Assembly (NCBI RefSeq): GCF_900187405.1
Contig: NZ_LT896716.1
Span: 1,240,001 to 1,304,000 of the forward strand
DNA: 64,000 bases
Source of the DNA: Geobacter sp. DSM 9736
Lineage (GTDB): Bacteria; Desulfobacterota; Desulfuromonadia; Geobacterales; Geobacteraceae
Reading direction: 5' to 3'
Within the stretch, counting starts at the first letter, position 1, and the number at the start of each line of letters is the position of its first letter. Below the pieces are notes generated by a model, which worked only from the letters and a program-made list of their open reading frames with translations, did not search any database and was not told the origin of the DNA. Shown here in pieces: positions 29,439 to 38,583 of the stretch. The position numbers and the translations under genes were made by a program.

Positions 29439-31946
29439 ATGACCGCCAAAAAGAAAGGTTCACTCGCGGCTGCCTCAGCATTGGCCGAACTCCCTTCACT
29501 GCCGATGGATGCGCCTTCTTTGCGTACCGCCTTCCGCCACTACTTCGCCTACAACCTGGGAAGGGATAAATACTGCAGGTCAGTCTATTACCTGTACCTT
29601 GCACTGGCGCTTACTGTCCGTGACCGGCTTATAGAACGGTGGAAGAACACACGTTATACGCACCTGGAGTCAAAGTGCAAGCACTCATACTATCTTTCAC
29701 TGGAATTTTTGATGGGTCGGACTCTCGGCAACGCTATGCTGAATCTGGGCATGACGGATGCCGCTTCCATTGCGCTCCATGAGCTAGGCGTAATCCTGGA
29801 AGAACTTTCAGACGCTGAGCATGACGCAGGACTCGGTAACGGAGGCCTGGGACGACTGGCCGCCTGCTTCCTGGATAGTTGCGCTACGCTTCAGTTACCG
29901 GTTATGGGTTATGGAATCCGATATGAGTACGGGATGTTCCGCCAAAGAATAGACGACGGGAAACAGGTAGAAGAACCGGATCACTGGCTCCGAGAAGGAA
30001 ATCCGTGGGAAGTGGCACGACCGGAATACACACAGCGGGTGTGTTACGGCGGTCGCAGCGAATTCTATCAGACATGTGACGGTCGCACGGCAGTTCGCTG
30101 GGTCGACACTAAGGATGTGCTCGCAGTCCCATATGATGTACCTATACCAGGTTACCGGAACGGAACTGTCAACACCCTTAGACTTTGGAAAGCCGCGGCC
30201 ACGGACGAGTTTGATCTTGGCGAGTTCAACGCCGGGAGCTATCCCGAATCAGTGGCAGCAAAGAATGCTGCTGAAAACATAACCATGGTTCTTTACCCTA
30301 ATGATGCAAGTGAAAACGGAAAGGAATTGCGCCTCCGTCAGCAGTACTTCCTCGCATCCGCCAGCCTGCAGGACGTGCTTGCACGCTGGAAAGCGTTACA
30401 TAAAAACGGGTTCAACGACTTCGCCTCCATGAACTGCTTTCAACTCAACGACACCCATCCAAGCTGCGCTGTTCCTGAACTGATGCGGCTGCTGATGGAC
30501 GAGCATGGATTGGGCTGGGATCAGGCCTGGGAAATAACCAGCGAAACAATGGCGTACACTAACCACACCCTGCTTCCGGAAGCGCTTGAAAAATGGCCGG
30601 TACACCTATTCCGGCAACTTCTCCCGCGAATTCTCGACATAATATTCGAAATCAACGCACGATACCTTCGGGAAGTCGCGCACCGGTGGCCAGGTGATCA
30701 CGAGAGACTGCGTCGGATGTCTATCATCGAGGAGGGAGAAACACCGCAGGTGAGGATGGCTTATCTTGCGGTAGCGGCAAGTTTTTCAGTAAACGGCGTC
30801 GCGGAACTGCACTCCCGACTCCTGACAGAAGGTCTTTTTCGAGACTTTTACGAACTGTGGCCAAAGAAATTCAACAACAAAACAAATGGAGCAACTCCCC
30901 GGCGGTGGCTGGCATTGTGCAACCCACGATTGAGCTCTCTCATTACCGATACCATAGGGGACAAGTGGATAGCAGACTTGAGTGAGGTTCTACGGCTCTC
31001 AGATCACGCAGGCGATGCGGCACTCCGGGAACGATGGCACAGTGTAAAGCGTCAAAACAAGGAGCGGCTGGCCGCCCTCGTGAAGTCGGAATGCGGGATA
31101 ACACTCAGCCCCGATGCTCTGTTCGACGTCCAGGTAAAGCGAATCCATGAGTACAAGCGCCAACTCCTGAACGTTCTCCATATTATTCACCTGTACGACA
31201 GAATCAAAAGGGGAGACACTGCCGATTGGACGAACCGCTGCGTCCTGATAGGCGGGAAGGCCGCCCCTGGCTACTTCATGGCGAAATTGATCATCAAACT
31301 GATAAATAACGTTGCCAAGGTCATCAACGAAGATGATGAAATCGGCGATCTCCTGAAGGTGGTCTTTTTCCCCAACTACCGCGTGAGCGCATTGGAAGTC
31401 ATCTGCCCCGGCACTGACTTGTCCGAACAGATTTCGACCGCTGGCAAGGAAGCATCGGGTACCAGCAACATGAAGTTCATGATGAACGGAGCATTGACAA
31501 TAGGGACTCTTGATGGGGCCAACATTGAGATTCTCGAAGAAGTAGGCGAAGAGAACTTCTTTCGTTTTGGTCTTGACTCAGCTCAGGTAGAGAACCTCCG
31601 TAAGCATTATGATCCATCGGGAACCATCAACGGTGACCCCGACCTTGCGCGGGTAATTCAGCTTCTAAAGAGCAGCTACTTCAATATGTTCGAACCGGGA
31701 ATCTTCGATCCTCTGATCAACTCCATCACAAGCCCCCGGGATCCTTGGGTAACTGTGGCAGATTTCCGCAGCTACGTCGACACGCAGCAGCTGGTATCCC
31801 AAAGCTACCGTGATAAAGATCGATGGAGCCAGATGAGCATTCTCAATACCGCCCATAGCGGTAAATTTTCAACTGATCGTACTATCGCCGAGTACAACAA
31901 CGAAATTTGGAAACTCAAGCCTGTCCAGCCACACCCGATAGCTTAG
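29439..31946 (+). CDS. glgP: Glycogen/starch phosphorylase
   Basis: An 835-residue GT35 phosphorylase, which releases glucose 1-phosphate from glycogen. It has the family's HSYYLSLEFLMGRTLGNAM entry, GLGNGGLGRLAACFLDS, KRIHEYKRQLLN and, near the end, EASGTSNMKFMMNGALTIGT with the PLP-binding Lys. Full length with AGGAGA before the ATG. No other glycogen genes are adjacent. Confidence 0.94.
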   Translation: MTAKKKGSLAAASALAELPSLPMDAPSLRTAFRHYFAYNLGRDKYCRSVYYLYLALALTVRDRLIERWKNTRYTHLESKCKHSYYLSLEFLMGRTLGNAMLNLGMTDAASIALHELGVILEELSDAEHDAGLGNGGLGRLAACFLDSCATLQLPVMGYGIRYEYGMFRQRIDDGKQVEEPDHWLREGNPWEVARPEYTQRVCYGGRSEFYQTCDGRTAVRWVDTKDVLAVPYDVPIPGYRNGTVNTLRLWKAAATDEFDLGEFNAGSYPESVAAKNAAENITMVLYPNDASENGKELRLRQQYFLASASLQDVLARWKALHKNGFNDFASMNCFQLNDTHPSCAVPELMRLLMDEHGLGWDQAWEITSETMAYTNHTLLPEALEKWPVHLFRQLLPRILDIIFEINARYLREVAHRWPGDHERLRRMSIIEEGETPQVRMAYLAVAASFSVNGVAELHSRLLTEGLFRDFYELWPKKFNNKTNGATPRRWLALCNPRLSSLITDTIGDKWIADLSEVLRLSDHAGDAALRERWHSVKRQNKERLAALVKSECGITLSPDALFDVQVKRIHEYKRQLLNVLHIIHLYDRIKRGDTADWTNRCVLIGGKAAPGYFMAKLIIKLINNVAKVINEDDEIGDLLKVVFFPNYRVSALEVICPGTDLSEQISTAGKEASGTSNMKFMMNGALTIGTLDGANIEILEEVGEENFFRFGLDSAQVENLRKHYDPSGTINGDPDLARVIQLLKSSYFNMFEPGIFDPLINSITSPRDPWVTVADFRSYVDTQQLVSQSYRDKDRWSQMSILNTAHSGKFSTDRTIAEYNNEIWKLKPVQPHPIA

Positions 31947-32052
31947 ATGGACATGAAGTGCTGGATGATAGTGATATACTTTAGACTGTGTGGTCAGAAA
32001 ATTTACTGGAAAAGGAGGTAACGGCAGCATAGGAAAAGGGAGGTGAGAGAAA

Positions 32053-32235
32053 ATGTTAAGGTGGGCGGTAATATTTTTCATCATCTCCGTCATCGCCGCT
32101 ATTTTCGGCTTTGGAGGCATTGCCTCCGCAGCAGCCGGCATAGCCAAGGTCCTGTTCTACCTGTTCCTGGCAGTGGCGGTGATCATGCTGATTCTGGGCC
32201 TGACGGCAGGCCACCGTCTTACCCATCACCGGTAA
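32053..32235 (+). CDS. DUF1328 small membrane protein, copy 1
   Basis: A 60-residue protein with two helices: MLRWAVIFFIISVIAAIFGF, a small-residue turn [12 protein letters not shown], then VLFYLFLAVAVIMLILGL. This matches DUF1328 (YtjA-like), usually linked to stress-induced expression. GGGAGGTGA precedes the ATG. A strong terminator follows. Confidence 0.85.
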   Translation: MLRWAVIFFIISVIAAIFGFGGIASAAAGIAKVLFYLFLAVAVIMLILGLTAGHRLTHHR

Positions 32236-32247
32236 TGATCACACTGG

Positions 32248-32275
32248 AAGGCGGCAATACTTGCCGCCTTTTTTA
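32248..32275 (+). terminator. Intrinsic terminator after DUF1328 copy 1
   Basis: AAGGCGGCAA and TTGCCGCCTT pair perfectly around a three-base loop and are followed by TTTT. Confidence 0.85.
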
Positions 32276-32337
32276 TTGACATTTGATCGCGGCTATTGTA
32301 AATGAAAAATACTTTCATTTTCACGAGGAGCCATTGC

Positions 32338-32985
32338 ATGAAAGTTAACCACAGGATTAACCCCGGACGAAATACATCTTGGAGCGACCTCGCCGGCAGA
32401 TTCCCCCAAGGTCGTGACTGTCTCGCCTCCTTTTTGGCAATGAACTGCGCTGAAGTCGTGGCTGGAGTAAAACCCGCCAATCTCTTAAATATCGTTGGAC
32501 GGACGCGTCGTTGCGGTACGAATCTTCTACTTCTTTGGGAGCTTCACGGAGCAGATTTGATGGCGGAAACTGAACTCAATGTAGTTGAGCTCTGCAAAGA
32601 GGATAACAGGCTACTTCTGCTTGTTTTCAATAGCAAGCAAATGCAAAACATACTTGACGCAATACCGGTTCAGCGCGTGCTAACGGAATGTGGTTACGAC
32701 AATCCTGGCTCCATCCCCCACGTTCTGGACATATTGAAAAGAAGAGTAAACAAAACCTGCTTTCCACATGAAATAGGAGTGCTTCTAGGTTACCCGCTGA
32801 AGGATGTACTCGCGTTTATGGGGCGGATAAATCTTCCTTTCACTTGCCAAGGACCATGGAGAATTTATGGCGACCCCATGCGGAGCCTTCTGCTGGCTGA
32901 CTGTTACAGGGATTGCAGAAAAAATATGGCAAAGCGTCTCAATGCGTGCATTACTCCAATAGACTGCCTAGTGAATGCAGCCTGA
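32338..32985 (+). CDS. DUF3793 family protein
   Basis: A 215-residue protein with the DUF3793 hallmark CFPHEIGVLLGYPLKDVLAFM (about residues 140-160) and a number of cysteines. The start chosen is the ATG at 32338, seven bases after GAGGAG; an upstream ATG has no site. The family is of unknown function and often found in anaerobes. It lies between two DUF1328 genes on the same strand but after a terminator, so it has its own promoter. Confidence 0.72.
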   Translation: MKVNHRINPGRNTSWSDLAGRFPQGRDCLASFLAMNCAEVVAGVKPANLLNIVGRTRRCGTNLLLLWELHGADLMAETELNVVELCKEDNRLLLLVFNSKQMQNILDAIPVQRVLTECGYDNPGSIPHVLDILKRRVNKTCFPHEIGVLLGYPLKDVLAFMGRINLPFTCQGPWRIYGDPMRSLLLADCYRDCRKNMAKRLNACITPIDCLVNAA

Positions 32986-33068
32986 TAATAAGAGATAATG
33001 TTTTAAGTCGATATATTGACTACATCTTACAAATTTATATTGCTGGGCGGTTGTGCTGGCGTGTGGAA

Positions 33069-33077
33069 TGATATAAT
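33069..33077 (+). promoter_or_regulatory. Extended -10 promoter of DUF1328 copy 2
   Basis: TGATATAAT provides an extended -10 (TGn) joined to a perfect TATAAT about 40 bp before the start codon; no good -35 is seen. Confidence 0.55.
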
Positions 33078-33117
33078 CCAAAATGTAAGGATAGGTTAGA
33101 AAGGGAGGTGAATGGGG

Positions 33118-33306
33118 ATGTTGTACTGGGCAGCTGTCTTCTTCATCATTGCCATAGTAGCCGCGGTTTTCGGGTTTGCAGGGATAGCCTCTGCAGCAGC
33201 CGGCATCGCAAAGATACTATTCTTCCTGTTCATAGCAGTAGCCATTATAATGCTGATACTAGGCCTCGTTGGAGGTGGGCGTATCACTCGTCGGCCACAT
33301 CTGTAA
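33118..33306 (+). CDS. DUF1328 small membrane protein, copy 2
   Basis: 62 residues ([43 protein letters not shown]), a close paralogue of the gene at 32053. AAGGGAGG precedes both ATGs at 33112 and 33118; the second has the better spacing. A terminator follows. Confidence 0.82.
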   Translation: MLYWAAVFFIIAIVAAVFGFAGIASAAAGIAKILFFLFIAVAIIMLILGLVGGGRITRRPHL

Positions 33307-33330
33307 GACTTCCATGGAAGGGTCTGCTTC

Positions 33331-33364
33331 AAGAAGGCGGCTGTTTGAGCTGCCTTCTTTAGTT
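33331..33364 (+). terminator. Intrinsic terminator after DUF1328 copy 2
   Basis: AAGAAGGCGGCT and AGCTGCCTTCTT form a stem with one mismatch and a five-base loop, followed by a short T run. Confidence 0.75.
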
Positions 33365-33438
33365 TCTGGACCATTCGAATTTCTGCTGGACGATGAACTC
33401 ATCCTATTGTAATGTTCGCCTGCAAAAGGAGGAATATT

Positions 33439-33705
33439 ATGTTCATGAATGATGACCTTGGTGCATCGGTTTACAAATCCTGGAGTAACAAACAGCAGCG
33501 GGACGAGATAAAACGGCTGGTGGAAGGATATAGAAACGGACTTCCGGTTGGGGTGCTGTGCAAAATGTCGGAAGCGATAGCTGGCAGCCGTAAACGGGCC
33601 AGAAGGTACATCCAGCAGATGCTCACCCCCGAAGAGCGTAACGAAGCAGTCGCAAGGGAGACCACCGAAGGAATGCGCATGCTGCTGAAGGAGTTCATGC
33701 TGTAA
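33439..33705 (+). CDS. Small hypothetical protein
   Basis: 88 residues beginning MFMNDDLGASVYKSW, charged and helical, with no membrane segment or recognised domain. The ATG at 33439 follows AAAGGAGGAATATT, a strong site. It has its own region after the second DUF1328 terminator. Function unknown. Confidence 0.6.
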   Translation: MFMNDDLGASVYKSWSNKQQRDEIKRLVEGYRNGLPVGVLCKMSEAIAGSRKRARRYIQQMLTPEERNEAVARETTEGMRMLLKEFML

Positions 33706-33739
33706 TCCAGCACCGGCTCCGGGCGGATCAGCAGGAGTC

Positions 33740-35065
33740 TCAACCGAACCGGTAGACCTGCCTGCCATCCTGATATAGTTCGATAGGACCATCCTGCGAG
33801 ACCTTGATCACCCGCCCGAATATTGATGCAGCGCAGGCTGCCGTGGTCCTTCCGCCTCCACTTACTACCTCCCGGGCATGGGATGTGTCGATGATGAAGC
33901 CAGTCTCGACAAGCTTCCCCCCCTTGTTGAAAACCGTCATTCCGTCCGAAGAAAGAATTCGCAAAAGAGTTCCTGCACGTTTCAGCTCACCGATTTTCCT
34001 GCCTTTCACCCGGCTGACGACAAGCCTTCCTACAGGATCATCCCCTCCGACCGAACCCTTCTTTAAACCTTCGAGGTGCTTCGCTCCCCGCTCAAGAATC
34101 AAAATAACAGTGCCATGCCGTATTTTAGAAAGAGCGTACGCTGTCCAAAGCAGATCGTCGGCAGCACTTTGGTCGAGTGTGCCACCAAGAAATGAGCGGA
34201 AGATATCCGGGTCGAAAACCGCCCAGACGCCCTTCCGTCTCACGAGCAGTTTGTCCGGATTCAGAAGAACCTCGATTTCGGATGAATCATTTACAGTTAT
34301 GGCAAACGCACCGCTCCCCGCATTCCTGATGAAGGAAAAAATGTTACGATACGTCAACCGCTCGACATCGTCGCTGACCTGGTCGCTGCTCGTACGCAAT
34401 AGTCCCGTCACCTGCATAGCGACATTTGCGACAAAAAAAAGACTGTTTCCATCCACGAAACGATACGCGAGAGGGTTGTTGAAAAAATTCGGTGAGATAG
34501 ACTGGTACGGTTGCAAAGGGATCAACGTGTGCCCTCGCGATTCAATCAGCCTGCGAAGTTCGGGGAGTGTTGTACGGTGGACAATGAAGCCGCTCGTTGC
34601 AGGCTTGCCTTCGTATCTCTGGTAAGACAGGTTCTTTAGAAGCTGGATCAGCTGCTGGATTGGCCAGAAGCCCTTTCTGCGGTCACCTCTCAGCGAGCGG
34701 GCAACCGTGATATCCATAATCGAAGCCAGCAATGCAGTCCTGAAGTGAGCAGCATAACCTTCCTGCCGAAAACCGGTGAACATTGCAGCGAACGCGGTCA
34801 TCAGTTCACGGCAGAAAGCTACCTCTGTGCGGGTAAATGGAAGTTCGCTTCGGCGAGCCGTGAAGGTGTATGCGATTTCATCAATAATGAACCGTTCCCT
34901 GATAGTCTGTATCTCCGATTCCCCACGCTCCCCCTCGATCACTTCGAGATAAACAGAAGCTCCACCAAGAAGTGTCTCGATATTCCCCCGGATCGCATCA
35001 AATACGGCTGCCGGCATCCTGTTACCTCGCATTACGTAAGGCGTATAGTATAGCTGAACTTGCAT
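33740..35065 (-). CDS. Diadenylate-cyclase-like (DAC-fold) protein with a divergent active site
   Basis: A 441-residue protein without membrane segments. The last 150 residues resemble the DisA/DAC nucleotide cyclase fold: a strand HGTVILILERGAKHLEGL, then SSDGMTVFNKGGKLVETGFIID, then GGGRTTAACAASIFGRVIKVSQ ahead of IELYQDG. In active enzymes the matching motifs are DGA and RHR; here DGM and an R-T-T triplet stand there, so it may be a sensor or a degenerate cyclase. The N-terminal 280 residues are not recognised. Single gene between convergent units. Assigned by pattern only. Confidence 0.6.
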   Translation of the reverse strand: MQVQLYYTPYVMRGNRMPAAVFDAIRGNIETLLGGASVYLEVIEGERGESEIQTIRERFIIDEIAYTFTARRSELPFTRTEVAFCRELMTAFAAMFTGFRQEGYAAHFRTALLASIMDITVARSLRGDRRKGFWPIQQLIQLLKNLSYQRYEGKPATSGFIVHRTTLPELRRLIESRGHTLIPLQPYQSISPNFFNNPLAYRFVDGNSLFFVANVAMQVTGLLRTSSDQVSDDVERLTYRNIFSFIRNAGSGAFAITVNDSSEIEVLLNPDKLLVRRKGVWAVFDPDIFRSFLGGTLDQSAADDLLWTAYALSKIRHGTVILILERGAKHLEGLKKGSVGGDDPVGRLVVSRVKGRKIGELKRAGTLLRILSSDGMTVFNKGGKLVETGFIIDTSHAREVVSGGGRTTAACAASIFGRVIKVSQDGPIELYQDGRQVYRFG

Positions 35066-35106
35066 GGCTACGGAGCACAGGTCAATGCTCCACAGAAATG
35101 ACTATT

Positions 35107-35135
35107 TAAAAAGCCCGCAGAAGCGGGCTCTTTTT
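35107..35135. terminator. Bidirectional intrinsic terminator
   Basis: AGCCCGC-AGAA-GCGGGCT flanked by A runs on one side and T runs on the other works on both strands; it follows the lipoprotein gene on the reverse strand. Confidence 0.82.
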
Positions 35136-35138
35136 GAA

Positions 35139-36320
35139 TTACTGGTATTGTATGTAAATCGGCTTTGGATTGAGCCGCAGCAGGTCCTGGGGTGTCATGA
35201 GCGGATCCCCTTTTTTGGTGTCGTTGTGATAGAAGAGCTTAAACCCCGTGTACTGGACAGGCTCCGAAACTATGTAATCTCTGTAGGAGTCCCTCTTGAG
35301 CCAGGGAGCGCCCCATCCGTCCATGTGCATAACAAGCTGAACCTCGGGGCGAAGCTGAATCAGCTTTGAATTTGTCACCATATTGCGAGTGAAACGGTGG
35401 ACTATAAAAACCTTAGGGGGGAGCTTGTACTGCTTCACAAGCTTTTGCAGGTATTCCGATGCGAAGTTGATGTCCGCCGCATCATACGTACCAATCTTGC
35501 TACCAGGAATCTTTCCGCTCTTGATGAGGTTGAACTCCGGATCGATTGCAAGGTGAACGTCCGGGTTCTTGAGTATCCATTCGAAGCGGGGGAGGAGCGT
35601 CCTGAGGTTCTCGTGGCCGGTCTGAATATCTATGAACATGATGGCGTTGGCTTCCTTCGCCCACCCATACACCTCGTTGACAATCTTGTCCGGCATCACC
35701 ATCCTATACTTCCCGGCCTTCCCGGGAGCACCCTGTGCCACAGCAGCAATGAGATGCAAGGCAGGTTGTACCGGAAGCGACGGGTCCGCCTTTTCCCATT
35801 TCACAACCTCTCCCTTCAGGCGGCGCAGCATCTCATCCTTCGGATATTCCCCCAGAGCTCCCATGCGCTTGGAAAGAGGATTTCCGTAATATGCCACAAT
35901 ACGCTTCTTCGGCAGAATTGATCCGGGCAACGGTTCAGGACCTTTCACCGGCCAACCGGACTTCTCTGCGTACTCCGGATCTTCACCAGCGTTGTACTTC
36001 CTTTTCGGCGCAGTAGCGGCTGCTCCGCCACCTGTACTGGCCCCAGTTGTCGTTTCTGCCTGCGCAGCTTCCTGTTTGGCTGAAGTGCCTACTGCAGAAC
36101 TTCTTACTGCCTGCGTTGCGGCTTCCAGTGTAGATGCTTTCTCACCACCACTGGCGTTCTTTACGACGGCATCTTCACCTGCCCGAGCCGACTGCTGATT
36201 CTCCTGGGCACAGCCTGAAGCAACAGCAGCAAGAAATAATACTAGGGAAGCGACAAGAAGAGGACGGGATGAATGATGACTCTGCAGGTGTTTCACGGGT
36301 TTGCTCCTCGAAAACCGCAA
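35139..36320 (-). CDS. Lipoprotein with a TIM-barrel-like domain, unknown function
   Basis: 393 residues. A lipoprotein signal (lipobox ASGC about residue 37) is followed by a low-complexity Ala/Thr/Gly-rich linker to about 110, then a globular domain (about 135-393) that looks like an alpha/beta barrel: KRIVAYYGNPLSKRMGALG, ANAIMFIDIQTG, DVHLAIDPEFNL and VMHMDGWGAP. Acidic residues on several strand ends would suit a glycoside-hydrolase-like site, but I recognise no family. Probably surface or periplasmic. GAGGAG precedes the ATG. Confidence 0.6.
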   Translation of the reverse strand: MRFSRSKPVKHLQSHHSSRPLLVASLVLFLAAVASGCAQENQQSARAGEDAVVKNASGGEKASTLEAATQAVRSSAVGTSAKQEAAQAETTTGASTGGGAAATAPKRKYNAGEDPEYAEKSGWPVKGPEPLPGSILPKKRIVAYYGNPLSKRMGALGEYPKDEMLRRLKGEVVKWEKADPSLPVQPALHLIAAVAQGAPGKAGKYRMVMPDKIVNEVYGWAKEANAIMFIDIQTGHENLRTLLPRFEWILKNPDVHLAIDPEFNLIKSGKIPGSKIGTYDAADINFASEYLQKLVKQYKLPPKVFIVHRFTRNMVTNSKLIQLRPEVQLVMHMDGWGAPWLKRDSYRDYIVSEPVQYTGFKLFYHNDTKKGDPLMTPQDLLRLNPKPIYIQYQ

Positions 36321-36351
36321 TTAACTGCGGCCATGGGGGTAATAGGCACAT

Positions 36352-36376
36352 AAAAAACCACAGGCATACCTGTGGT
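36352..36376 (-). terminator. Hairpin-T6 terminator between two reverse genes
   Basis: ACCACAGG-CATA-CCTGTGGT followed on the reverse strand by TTTTTT. It stands between the AT-rich gene at 36511 and the lipoprotein gene, and has nearly the same arms as the hairpin before the ABC-F gene at 49076. An AGTGGTATAAA element lies 14 bp before it in both places. Confidence 0.75.
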
Positions 36377-36510
36377 CATAAGACCTTTTCTTTATACCAC
36401 TCGTGAGCCGGACTCGGCAAGAGACAAAAGCGTTCGCATAAATCATTCAAGATGTGCAATCGCAGAAAGGGAACAGGCATTGCCTGGAAGGCATTAAAAT
36501 GGAAGAAATC

Positions 36511-37413
36511 TCAAGAGGCAGGTTCGCGAATACAAGCCGCAGCCGGCGTTTCAGTCAGCCCGATAAGTTTATTGTAACTTTCCTTCATAAACAGCTTGGC
36601 CCCCTGCAGGACAAGGGGATTGATCCTGCAGTTACCGGGCAGTTGCAGAATTTTGCACCCTCTTATGATCTTGGATTCATCCAAAGAAGGCTTCCCTGTA
36701 GGCAGCCCCCTGAAGATGAATTTCGCGTTGGTCATTGCAGCCATCTCTCTTTTTGTATGAAGAATAAAATCGGTAATCTTGAATTTCTGGCTTTCATTAT
36801 TAGAAAAGAAAATATCGTCATAAATAACATCTTCTATATAGAGCGAAATATCGATGGCGCACAGTTTTTCCTGATAAAACACGCCAAGTATTAAAACTTT
36901 TGGATTTTCGAAAAGGATCTTGGCCCATGAGTAGAACTGATTCTTTATAAGCCTCTCTTTTTTGTAACTGTGCCTGGTGCGGTGGTAGAACTCGACGTAG
37001 GGTTCGTACGCCCCCTCCACGAACTCCATGATGTCCGTAACCTGCCTCACCTCGAAGTTTTTTAGCCCCTTCTTTGTTAGCCATCTCTGTTTTTCATTCA
37101 GCTTCTCAAAGGAATAGCTCTGCAATTCATCGTAAACTAGCAGGTTAATTTGCGAGTTAGCCGAGACCCGAGAAGGTACCGCATGAATGATACCCCCGAT
37201 GCAGGAGCCTCTCGGATATCGGTTCACGGAGGGATCGACTTCCGAGAACGGAAAGAGAGGTCTGAAAAAGAACGGCCTAACCTGCGCCCACCACACGCCG
37301 TCTATCAATTCCACCTTCATACCGTTTGCGCGGCTGTACTCAGCAAATTCATCGATTGTGATCGGCTCCCAGTTCATACTTCCAAAGTCTACCCGAGGTG
37401 TTGATTTAGTCAA
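36511..37413 (-). CDS. AT-rich orphan gene, weak resemblance to a FemAB/GNAT-like fold
   Basis: The 300-residue protein is rich in Phe, Lys and Ile and has lower GC than its neighbours. The N-terminal half reads MNWEPITIDEFAEYSRANGM after a short lead; the middle (VRQVTDIMEFVEGAYEPYV, LFENPKVLILGVFYQEKLCA) suggests a FemAB or acetyltransferase fold, which I cannot confirm. The start is uncertain between TTG 37413 (AGGTGA site) and the ATG 36 bases inside. Likely foreign DNA. Function unknown. Confidence 0.5.
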   Translation of the reverse strand: MTKSTPRVDFGSMNWEPITIDEFAEYSRANGMKVELIDGVWWAQVRPFFFRPLFPFSEVDPSVNRYPRGSCIGGIIHAVPSRVSANSQINLLVYDELQSYSFEKLNEKQRWLTKKGLKNFEVRQVTDIMEFVEGAYEPYVEFYHRTRHSYKKERLIKNQFYSWAKILFENPKVLILGVFYQEKLCAIDISLYIEDVIYDDIFFSNNESQKFKITDFILHTKREMAAMTNAKFIFRGLPTGKPSLDESKIIRGCKILQLPGNCRINPLVLQGAKLFMKESYNKLIGLTETPAAACIREPAS

Positions 37414-37636
37414 TTTCTAACTTCACCTAACAGTAAATATTAGCTTTAATTATAACGTGCAATGCCTTTGCTTATGTCAATAATTAGAACCATTCATTAG
37501 TAGTCAATTTTGCCTTTGTTACACATACGATATCTACAAAGTATTATTGGTTACAAATGATATACTCATTACCAGTGTCATGTAGTCATGCACTTCGATC
37601 AAAAGATAGTACGATTAGACACGGGAGGTAATGAAT

Positions 37637-38548
37637 ATGGCGGCTGCAGTGCAAATTCTAATTCTATGGGTACTCTTACTTTCAGGGTGCGGATCAGGAG
37701 GGGGTGGGGCTCAAGTGGTGCAGAATATTAATGGTGACGTCTCTACAGATAATGAACCGACTGGACCGTCTCCCACATCGGAAGGTCCCACATCGGTAAA
37801 CCCAGCACCGGCAAGCCCTGCATCCGAAGCCGCTACTTTGGACGATACTGCACCCGGCCCGTCGCGACCTGCACCGGTTGAGGTCCTTCGGACTTATCCC
37901 CATGACTCCTCTGCGTTTACTCAGGGCCTTCTCTTTGAAAACGGTTTTTTATGGGAAAGTACCGGAGGCTACGGAACATCTTCCATTCGACGTGTAAACA
38001 TCGAAAGCGGGCAGGTCATTCAACAGGAAGCTCTTTTCGGGGCATTCGGAGAAGGTATCGCGAGACTAGGGAACAGGCTGTATCAAGCGACACTAGAAGG
38101 TCAGACCGGCTATATATATGACCTTCCGGTTCTGCAGCGTAGCGGCACATTCACCTACGAGGGGGAGGGGTGGGGATTGACTAGTGACGGAAACCTGCTG
38201 ATCCTGAGCGATGGGACGAGTTCCCTTCGTTTCATAAATACTGAAATTAACCGAGTGGAACATACGGTACAGGTCACCGAGGGAGGGGTGCCAGTAGCCC
38301 AACTGAATGAACTTGAATGGGTACGGGGGGAAATCTGGGCCAATGTCTGGCATAGCGACAGGATTGTTCGTATTGATCCACAGACGGGGATCGTGCGAGG
38401 CTCCATCGACCTGTCCGCGCTCGCACCGGCCGTACGACATCAGAACCCGGAGGCTGTGCTGAACGGCATCGCCTGGGACAGCACATCGGACCGTATATTT
38501 GTAACAGGCAAATTATGGCCAGTGCTTTATGAGATAAGGGTGCCGTAG
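37637..38548 (+). CDS. Glutaminyl-peptide cyclotransferase, lipoprotein
   Basis: 303 residues: lipobox LLLSGC, a Ser/Pro-rich linker (to about 85), then a five-blade propeller glutamine cyclotransferase of the plant/bacterial type with YPHDSSAFTQGLLFENG, LWESTGGYGTSS, NELEWVRGEIWANVW and LNGIAWDSTSDRIFVTGK. The enzyme turns N-terminal Gln into pyroglutamate in exported proteins. Start placed at the second ATG, eight bases after GGGAGG. Confidence 0.85.
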   Translation: MAAAVQILILWVLLLSGCGSGGGGAQVVQNINGDVSTDNEPTGPSPTSEGPTSVNPAPASPASEAATLDDTAPGPSRPAPVEVLRTYPHDSSAFTQGLLFENGFLWESTGGYGTSSIRRVNIESGQVIQQEALFGAFGEGIARLGNRLYQATLEGQTGYIYDLPVLQRSGTFTYEGEGWGLTSDGNLLILSDGTSSLRFINTEINRVEHTVQVTEGGVPVAQLNELEWVRGEIWANVWHSDRIVRIDPQTGIVRGSIDLSALAPAVRHQNPEAVLNGIAWDSTSDRIFVTGKLWPVLYEIRVP

Positions 38549-38583
38549 TCGGATTTTCATACACCTAAGGCATTATCACTGTA

